A DNA stretch of 64,000 nucleotides, taken from M3007 sp046160625. GTDB taxonomy: Bacteria; Bacteroidota; Bacteroidia; Chitinophagales; Saprospiraceae. This document shows, in pieces, positions 58,614 through 64,000 of this stretch (position 1 is its first letter; each line of letters begins with the position of its first letter). The translations under genes and the position numbers were made by a program. Location: the NCBI GenBank assembly GCA_046160625.1, contig JBJXGZ010000095.1, forward strand, positions 40,039-104,038. The letters run 5' to 3'. The notes beneath the pieces are model-generated. The model was not told the DNA's origin. It did not search any database and saw only the letters and a program-made list of their open reading frames with translations.

Positions 58614-58640
58614 TACGAAAATCGGATGGAAGAAAGCTGC
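58614..58640 (-). promoter_or_regulatory. ECF-type promoter motif at the sigma factor gene
   Basis: Minus strand: GCACGCAGCTTTCT, with CGTA (complement of 58614-58617) starting 23 bases after the G of GCAGC, and 21 bases between the motif and the sigma ATG. It is one of four equal copies. Confidence 0.65.
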
Positions 58641-58648
58641 GTGCGTAC

Positions 58649-59761
58649 TCAGTTTTTGAAAAACCTGAAGAAGCCAGCCTTTTCCCCAGCCAAAATTTTC
58701 AAAAAATAAACCCCATTTGGAATGCCCTCCACGCTTATTAAATTGATGCCCGTGTGAGCTCCCTGCATCAATCGTCCATTGGTATCGAAAATCTGATAAT
58801 CGTATTCCGTCAATTTTTCTGTTGAAAAAAGCCGAATAAAACTGGTCGCCGGGTTGGGGAAAACCACGGCAGAAATCAGCGATGGGTCAAGCTCGTCCAA
58901 TCCGGTGCTATATGGTGGGCCGACATATACCATCCAATAATTATTAGAAGAAATCTGCACCACACTGGGGTCGCCGCCTTGAATATTGGTGTTCACAAAG
59001 CCATTCCACACACCGCCATTGGTCGTTGAATTGTACCAAATAAGTGGCCCGCTTCCGTAGAAACGCAGTTCTGTTTCGTTGTTTATCATCAAGTTCCCCG
59101 TCCAATTGTGCTGATTGTCAGAAGGAATATTCGGCACCAGAGAGAAATTCAGCCCATCGGGAGAAACGTAATGGTAAGCCCCATCCTGTGGGGCGCCGAT
59201 GGGTGCGGTGAAATGCCAGCCATTCTTGAAATAAATGACCGCCGGGTCAATTACTTTGGTCGTTGGGTGATCCACACGCGGGTTAGGCTCAAAAGTATAA
59301 TGAACACCATCCTGGCTTTTGGCGGAATAGGTATTGATCGTTGCATTCAGCCCGCCCATGGGTATCCCCTCGCTGGAAGAAAAGTAGATACGCAGGCTAT
59401 CGCCGTTGAATACTGCAAGCGTTGGATCGAAGGGACGCTGATAATTGGCAGGCAGACCGTTCACAACAATGGGCGTGGGTTGCGTCCAGCTTATGCCGGC
59501 ATCGTAGGAAAATTTGACGGCCACGCGGTCCCAGCTCGCGGTGTTTTGCGGAAGCCGGAACCACTGAAACGCGCAGATCAAGGTATCACCCTTCCAACGG
59601 ATAACTGAGGGTACTCCGGAGGAATCCTGAAAAATCAAGTTGGGGCCAAAATGGATGCCATCGTTTGACCAGGCCATGCGCAGAGGCCTTTCCCAAGGGT
59701 AGGATTGGGCATTGGCAGCAGTGGCAACAAGCAGGAAAGCGAAGGGGAGAAGTTTAATCAT
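58649..59761 (-). CDS. T9SS-secreted protein of glycoside-hydrolase-like propeller type
   Basis: 370 residues from the ATG at 59761 (signal MIKLLPFAFLLVATAANAQ). The body has repeated strands of the five-bladed/sialidase kind: RMAWSNDGIHFGPNLIFQDS, VPSVIRWKGDTLICAFQWF, YDAGISWTQPTPIVVNGL, YSAKSQDGVHYTFEPNPRVD, then VIDPAVIYFKNGWHFTAPIG. The last 75 residues are a type A T9SS domain (VFPNPATSFIRLF...IPNGVYFLKILAGEKAGFF). Glycan binding or hydrolysis is possible but catalytic residues are not assigned. It ends 57 bases before the ECF factor start on the same strand. Confidence 0.88.
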   Translation of the reverse strand: MIKLLPFAFLLVATAANAQSYPWERPLRMAWSNDGIHFGPNLIFQDSSGVPSVIRWKGDTLICAFQWFRLPQNTASWDRVAVKFSYDAGISWTQPTPIVVNGLPANYQRPFDPTLAVFNGDSLRIYFSSSEGIPMGGLNATINTYSAKSQDGVHYTFEPNPRVDHPTTKVIDPAVIYFKNGWHFTAPIGAPQDGAYHYVSPDGLNFSLVPNIPSDNQHNWTGNLMINNETELRFYGSGPLIWYNSTTNGGVWNGFVNTNIQGGDPSVVQISSNNYWMVYVGPPYSTGLDELDPSLISAVVFPNPATSFIRLFSTEKLTEYDYQIFDTNGRLMQGAHTGINLISVEGIPNGVYFLKILAGEKAGFFRFFKN

Positions 59762-59764
59762 AAA

Positions 59765-59772
59765 CAAATGTA
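59765..59772 (-). promoter_or_regulatory. -7 box (TACATTTG) almost touching the start codon
   Basis: Complement of CAAATGTA. The match to TAnnTTTG is exact and only three bases separate it from the ATG at 59761, so any transcript from it would be leaderless or nearly so. No TTG at the ideal -33 distance. Confidence 0.5.
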
Positions 59773-59881
59773 CTCATTGGCACTGTTAGCTCCTAAGTAT
59801 TGCAAAAGAAAACAGCTAAACCCAGTTTCTCAGATAATTTTCAGTCTTTTGCAGTAGATATTGAACCAATTCCCTTAATGC

Positions 59882-61198
59882 ATGGCGTTTGACATACTGC
59901 TCACCTTATTCCTTGTTTTCCTGAATGGTTTTTTTGTAGCCGCGGAATTTGCCATTGTCAAGGTGCGCTATTCACAGATCGAGCTTCGCGCCAAATCGGG
60001 CCACCGTATGGCTGGTCTGGCGCAAAAAATGCTCAATAATCTCGATTCTTACCTTTCTGCTACCCAGCTCGGAATCACCCTCGCAAGCCTTGGTCTTGGT
60101 TGGATCGGGGAGCCGGTGGTGTCAAAAATATTGATTGCACTTTTTCATGCACTCGGGTTGAATGTGCCGGATGAAACGGCCCACCAAATCGCCTTGCCAG
60201 TGGCTTTTGCCCTCATTACCGTTTTGCACATTGTTTTTGGCGAACTGGCACCCAAATCCATCGCCATCCGCAAGCCGGAAGAAACGACGCTGTTTGTTTC
60301 GCTGCCGATGCGAGCGTTTTTTGTGATGTTCCGTCCTTTTATCTGGATACTCAATGGCTTTGCCAACCGCATTTTGAAACTGATCGGCATCCAGCCTGCC
60401 GATGAGCACGAAGCGCACAGCACCGAGGAACTTCGCCTGCTGGTACGACAAGGCCACAAAAGCGGCGCCATCAAAGAGGACAATTTCCAGATCATTCAGA
60501 ATGCGTTTGATTTTTCTGAGCTGACGGCCCAACAGGTGATGGTGCCACGCAAAAATATTTTCGCCCTCGAAATCGACACCACGCGCGAAGAAATCCTGAA
60601 CGCTGTGCTTGAAAACGGTTATTCGCGCATACCGGTTTATGAAGACGATATTGACAACCTGATGGGCATTGTGTTTGCCAAGGATATTTTCAAGGCCAAC
60701 ACCAGAGGAGATGACTGGAACTTGAAAGAACTGATGCGCCCGGTACATTTTGTGTACAACTCGGCCCGGCTCAACCGGGTGCTGAAAGATTTTCAGACAA
60801 AAAAAATACACGTCGGTATGGTGATTGACGAGTACGGCGGCACAGAAGGACTGATCGCAATGGAAGATATTTTAGAAGAACTGGTAGGCGAAATCCAGGA
60901 CGAACACGACGACGAGGTTTCCCCAGTAACCAAGAACGAGGACGGCACCTTTAACGTCTCAGGCATTGCACCGCTGCATGACGTAAACCATTTCCTGCCG
61001 ATGCCTTTTCCTGAAAACAAGCAATACAACACGCTTAACGGATTGGTACTCAACCGTTTTGGGCGCATTCCTACGAGCAACGACTCCTTCCAGATTGCAC
61101 CATACGAAATCACGGTGCTGGAGCGCAGGCAGAATATTTTGATGCAATTGCGGGTAAAGTTGATGGAGGAGCACGAGGAAGATGGGGAGGAGGAGTAA
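59882..61198 (+). CDS. HlyC/CorC (CNNM) family transporter-like protein
   Basis: 438 residues. CNNM/DUF21 membrane domain (MAFDILLTLFLVFLNGFFVA then AAEFAIVKVR; LGITLASLGLGWIGEP; FGELAPKSIAIRKPE), residues 1-200. CBS pair (about 215-335: QQVMVPRKNIFALEIDTTRE, YSRIPVYEDDIDNLMGIVFA, HVGMVIDEYGGTEGLIAMED). CorC/HlyC C-terminal domain (about 350-430: NTLNGLVLNRFGRIPTSNDS). Members are linked to magnesium or cobalt export and to membrane stress; GldE of gliding bacteria is a related member. No gliding gene follows here. Confidence 0.93.
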   Translation: MAFDILLTLFLVFLNGFFVAAEFAIVKVRYSQIELRAKSGHRMAGLAQKMLNNLDSYLSATQLGITLASLGLGWIGEPVVSKILIALFHALGLNVPDETAHQIALPVAFALITVLHIVFGELAPKSIAIRKPEETTLFVSLPMRAFFVMFRPFIWILNGFANRILKLIGIQPADEHEAHSTEELRLLVRQGHKSGAIKEDNFQIIQNAFDFSELTAQQVMVPRKNIFALEIDTTREEILNAVLENGYSRIPVYEDDIDNLMGIVFAKDIFKANTRGDDWNLKELMRPVHFVYNSARLNRVLKDFQTKKIHVGMVIDEYGGTEGLIAMEDILEELVGEIQDEHDDEVSPVTKNEDGTFNVSGIAPLHDVNHFLPMPFPENKQYNTLNGLVLNRFGRIPTSNDSFQIAPYEITVLERRQNILMQLRVKLMEEHEEDGEEE

Positions 61199-61238
61199 GA
61201 AGCGTTTGGTGTACAGCGGCTGGCACAAAAAAATAAAA

Positions 61239-61440
61239 TGCTGGCGCAAGGCTTTGGCCTTGTGTCTATTATTTCCGTCGGCTGTGCCGACAAACCAACT
61301 TGGATGGCAATATGCAATTTGTTGTATAAAAAGGAAGGTGTTTCTGTCTGTCGGCACAGCCGACTTGGATAGTAGACACAAGGCTGGAGCCTTGCGCCAG
61401 CAAGGTAGTAGACACAGGCTGAAGGCCTTGCGCCAGCGAG
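61239..61440. repeat. Intergenic inverted repeat with 54-bp imperfect arms plus a partial third copy
   Basis: Arms 61239-61292 and 61348-61401 pair with a few mismatches (TGCTGGCGCAAGGCTTTGGC ... CGTCGGCTGTGCCGACA). A direct partial copy of the second arm (GTAGTAGACACAGGCTGAAG then GCCTTGCGCCAGC) follows at 61404-61440. It fills most of the gap between the CorC-type gene and the hydroxylase-type gene. Confidence 0.9.
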
Positions 61441-61480
61441 GCCAGCGAGCATTTCTTTTAATTTAACCTTGGCTAAAATC

Positions 61481-61981
61481 ATGATATGGTTTATAAAATT
61501 ATTAATCGTGTTTTTAGTTTGGACGTTCAGTACCTACTGGCTGCATAGACTCGCCCACGTGAAAAACAAATACAATATTTTACACAAATTTCATACGGCC
61601 CACCACGAAGTAAACTATTTTAAAGGCGGAGAGAAATTTGGCATTGCTTATTTGCTGTTTTACTTTGGAGATATAAGGGTCACAGCAGACGTTCTATTAA
61701 CCATTACACTTCCATTGATATTACTAACATTTTTTTACCCTTCACAAGGCTTGGTTCTACTGGTACTTCATTATTTACATGAAGTTTTTTTAAGTGAGCG
61801 GCTATTGGATCACAATCCAAAAATCAATGGGAATATTACCAAATATTTTGCCTGGGGCAGCTATCATTTGGAACATCACAGAAATCCTAAAACCAACTAT
61901 AGTGCTTTTATTACTATTTGGGATAAGGTTTTCAAAACTCAAAAATTTAATAATAATCATAAAGAGAAGCCCAAATTCTAA
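61481..61981 (+). CDS. Fatty acid hydroxylase / sterol desaturase superfamily protein
   Basis: 166 residues from the ATG at 61481; a TTG four codons earlier is possible. Three membrane segments and the di-iron His clusters of the family: YWLHRLAH (His 22 and 26), ILHKFHTAHH (His 38, 41, 42) and, near the C-terminus, SYHLEHHRNP. Such enzymes hydroxylate or desaturate lipid chains or carotenoids with O2. It is shorter than the usual 200-300 residues but keeps the core His motifs. Base composition is clearly more AT-rich than its neighbours, which suggests transfer. Confidence 0.85.
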   Translation: MIWFIKLLIVFLVWTFSTYWLHRLAHVKNKYNILHKFHTAHHEVNYFKGGEKFGIAYLLFYFGDIRVTADVLLTITLPLILLTFFYPSQGLVLLVLHYLHEVFLSERLLDHNPKINGNITKYFAWGSYHLEHHRNPKTNYSAFITIWDKVFKTQKFNNNHKEKPKF

Positions 61982-62101
61982 ATCATTTAGGTTGCTGAGT
62001 ACCTGAGCAAAATTAGTTTTATCTAACCGCAGAGAGGCGCAAAGGCGCAGAGCGTTTGAAAATCAGCCCTTTGTGCGCTAAAATTCAACATCACAACACC
62101 A

Positions 62102-62647
62102 ATGCACACCATACACATCCTCGGCGCGCCAGGTTCAGGAGCCACCACTTTAGGTCGCGCACTAGCCGAAGTATTGGATGTGAAACATTTTGATACAGAT
62201 GATTACCATTGGTTCACCGGCGATGCCCTGCCCTATCGCCGCCGGCGCAACCCCGATCATCGAAGACAATTGCTAACCAAAGATCTGGACGCCCACGATG
62301 GCTGGGTGCTTTCCGGTGCACTCTGTGGTTGGGGCGATGTGTTTGTGCCAAGGTTTCAAGCCGTAGTATATTGCTGGCTTCCCGCTGAAATCCGTTTGGC
62401 GCGAATTCGAGAGCGAGAGCTGGCCCGTTACGGCGCAGAACGGCTCGCTCCTGGCGGCGACTTGCATACGGTTTTTGAAAAATTTTGTGCCTGGGCAGTG
62501 GCGTATGATGTTGATTCTGATAATATTCGGAGCCGGGCACGAGAATTGGAATGGTTGGGGAAATTGACTTGCCCGGTGCTGCGCTTGGAGGAGGAAATGA
62601 CCGTACAGGAACAAGTAGCTCGTCTATCAGAATTCTTAAAGTCATAA
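62102..62647 (+). CDS. P-loop NTPase, adenylate-kinase-like
   Basis: 181 residues. N-terminal nucleotide motif IHILGAPGSGATTLGRALAE (about 4-23), then HFDTDDYHWF (substrate-side Asp pair), GWVLSGALCGWGDVF, and VVYCWLPAEIRLARIRERE with the lid Arg residues. The Walker A Lys is replaced by Ala (GSGATT); I recall GSGTTT-type loops in this adenylate-kinase-related group. Phosphorylation of a small molecule or nucleotide is likely, but the substrate is unknown. The 120 bases upstream contain a repeat phrase related to that at 19 kb. Confidence 0.82.
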   Translation: MHTIHILGAPGSGATTLGRALAEVLDVKHFDTDDYHWFTGDALPYRRRRNPDHRRQLLTKDLDAHDGWVLSGALCGWGDVFVPRFQAVVYCWLPAEIRLARIRERELARYGAERLAPGGDLHTVFEKFCAWAVAYDVDSDNIRSRARELEWLGKLTCPVLRLEEEMTVQEQVARLSEFLKS

Positions 62648-62798
62648 CCCATACGAATTTGGAGCTTTTTGATCCCGAAGCCGCATCACTCGTGTCGAAT
62701 GGCATAGGCGGTTCTTCAAAAAAATATGACATACCAGCCCAAGTTTACCATTCTACCTTTGCACCAATCACTTCATCACTCCATCACCTCATCACTTC

Positions 62799-63770
62799 AT
62801 GATGCTCCGCCGCCCACGCCGCAACCGCCAATCCGCTGCCATCAGAGGCATGGCTATCGAAACCCATTTGACTACCGAACACCTCGTTTTCCCTCTGTTT
62901 GTGCTTAATGGTTCGGGTATTCGCAGCGAAATTCACTCCCTGCCCGGAATATTTCGTTTTTCACCCGAAAACCTGCTCCACGAAATTGAGGAGTGTATGA
63001 ATTTGGGCCTGACAAACTTCGTCTTGTTCCCAGCTGTGGCAGAGCATTTAAAAGACACCATGGCGACGCACAGCTGGTCGCCCGACAATTTTTACCTGAA
63101 AGTTGCCCGGGAAATAAAGAGCCGGTTTCCCGAATGTTGCCTCATAAGTGATGTGGCAATGGATCCATACTCCAGCGACGGGCACGATGGTCTCGTGCGC
63201 GACGGCGAAATTGTGAACGACGACACATTGCCCATTCTCGCCCGAATGGCGGTAGCCCAGGCCGAAGCAGGGTTTGATATGCTCGGACCATCAGACATGA
63301 TGGATGGTCGCGTTGGCTTTATACGACAGGCACTTGACAATGAAGGTTTTACCAAGACTGGTATCCTCGCCTATACTGCCAAATACGCCAGCTCGATGTA
63401 CGGCCCCTTCCGTGATGCGCTCGACTCTGCGCCCAAAAGCGGCGACAAAAAAAGTTACCAGATGAACCCGGCCAACAAGCGCGAAGCCCTTATCGAAGCT
63501 GCGCTCGATACCGCCGAAGGCGCGGACATGCTCATGGTAAAGCCAGCGTTGCATTACCTCGACGTGATCCATTTGCTCAAAGAAAATTCCGATCTGCCCA
63601 TCGCGGCCTACCATGTGAGCGGCGAATGCGCCATGCTTCGGGCTGCCTGCAACAATGGCTGGCTTGATTTTGAGCGGGCCATGCCAGAAGCCTTGCTGAG
63701 TATCCGCAGGGCGGGGGCAGATGTGATCCTGACGTATTTTGCAAAGGAGTGGGCGAAGCGGTTTAAATAA
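62799..63770 (+). CDS. hemB: Delta-aminolevulinic acid dehydratase (porphobilinogen synthase)
   Basis: 323 residues. Both Schiff-base lysines are present: Lys 195 in AYTAKYASSMYGPFRDAL and Lys 248 in DMLMVKPALHYLDVI. It joins two 5-aminolevulinate molecules to porphobilinogen in heme synthesis. The metal-site loop reads SDVAMDPYSSDGHDGLV (about 117-133), with Asp where zinc enzymes have Cys, so this is the magnesium-type enzyme. The start is one of two consecutive ATGs (62799, 62802) within a CATCACTTCATGATG phrase; no ribosome-binding site is expected in this group. Confidence 0.95.
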   Translation: MMLRRPRRNRQSAAIRGMAIETHLTTEHLVFPLFVLNGSGIRSEIHSLPGIFRFSPENLLHEIEECMNLGLTNFVLFPAVAEHLKDTMATHSWSPDNFYLKVAREIKSRFPECCLISDVAMDPYSSDGHDGLVRDGEIVNDDTLPILARMAVAQAEAGFDMLGPSDMMDGRVGFIRQALDNEGFTKTGILAYTAKYASSMYGPFRDALDSAPKSGDKKSYQMNPANKREALIEAALDTAEGADMLMVKPALHYLDVIHLLKENSDLPIAAYHVSGECAMLRAACNNGWLDFERAMPEALLSIRRAGADVILTYFAKEWAKRFK

Positions 63771-63836
63771 TCAAAACAGAATATAATCCATATTTTTGCC
63801 CCTAATTCCGATAGGGTGGAACACGGATTGCACGGA

Positions 63837-63888
63837 CGAGACACGGATTTATTAGTTTTGTTTCCCAAGAAAAAAAATCCGTGTCTCG
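63837..63888. repeat. Inverted repeat with 14-bp arms after hemB
   Basis: CGAGACACGGATTT (63837-63850) and its exact complement (63875-63888), 66 bases after the hemB stop, with the A-rich TTTCCCAAGAAAAAAA in the loop. It abuts the 44-bp palindrome that follows. Confidence 0.75.
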
Positions 63889-63932
63889 TATGTTCGCCCC
63901 GCGATCCCCGCGGGGATCGCGGGGCGAACATA
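63889..63932. repeat. 44-bp perfect palindrome without spacer
   Basis: The 22-base half TATGTTCGCCCCGCGATCCC then CG is followed at once by its exact reverse complement. The GC-rich centre (CGATCCCCGCGGGGATCG) can extrude a cruciform or form a strong RNA hairpin downstream of hemB. Confidence 0.93.
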
Positions 63933-64000
63933 ACGCGGTACTGTGTGCCTCCAAATAGTTCTTTGACAAATTAGATTTTAGTATTTTTTGGCCCCGGGCG

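Overview
The window comes from a chromosome of a member of the Bacteroidota, most likely near Saprospiraceae/Haliscomenobacter. The evidence is six secreted proteins ending in type IX secretion (T9SS) sorting domains (one a gliding-motility type B tail), two TonB-dependent receptors with carboxypeptidase-like N-terminal domains, a DUF4249 lipoprotein, PepSY-like proteins, and Bacteroidota-type promoters (TAnnTTTG at -7, clearest before rplU). No rRNA, tRNA, CRISPR array, transposase or phage gene was recognised. This looks like ordinary chromosome with accessory patches.

Layout. 1-6.5 kb: TPR surface protein, a broken DUF433/DUF5615 module, outer-membrane and lipoproteins, and ogt. 6.8-12 kb: rpoN (sigma-54) ending directly against an orphan 7TM-type histidine kinase, then a peptidase-S74 T9SS protein. 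12-18 kb: a lipoprotein and two large T9SS proteins. 18-24 kb: small proteins of unknown function, a free-standing two-component-type propeller, and an AT-rich membrane gene. 24-34 kb: FtsX-type permease, giant BNR/sortilin-like protein, SnoaL-like protein, tryptophan 2,3-dioxygenase, CrcB, and the ribosomal pair L21/L27. L27 carries an unusual C-terminal extension.

34.7-40.6 kb is the most unusual locus: five tightly packed, mostly overlapping genes. They encode a 1009-residue helical-repeat protein with a C-terminal HExxH domain resembling the eCIS core, a caspase/gingipain-fold cysteine peptidase, an acyl carrier protein, a ketoacyl synthase, and a half-length ketosynthase-like protein that has lost the catalytic Cys. 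The mix of protease, amphipathic helical protein and acyl-chain enzymes suggests a lipid-modified, proteolytically controlled effector or a defence system. That function is inference.

40.7-45 kb: T9SS proteins and a double Cys-motif lipoprotein. 45-59.8 kb: an envelope block on the minus strand (PepSY-like proteins, DUF4249 with TonB receptor, a second TonB receptor, lipoproteins, hydrolase, beta-barrel proteins, and an ECF sigma factor with a hybrid anti-sigma/barrel protein). Four sites in this block share GCAGCTT and CGTA with exactly the same spacing, and one lies directly upstream of the sigma gene. They probably form an autoregulated ECF regulon. 59.9-64 kb: CorC-type transporter, fatty acid hydroxylase-type protein, P-loop kinase, and hemB.

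Many gene junctions carry long, often perfect, inverted repeats (arms of 14 to 54 bp). Their sequences differ from site to site but many share a stuttering, phrase-like composition. Two shorter palindromes even lie inside the signal-sequence codons of adjacent genes.
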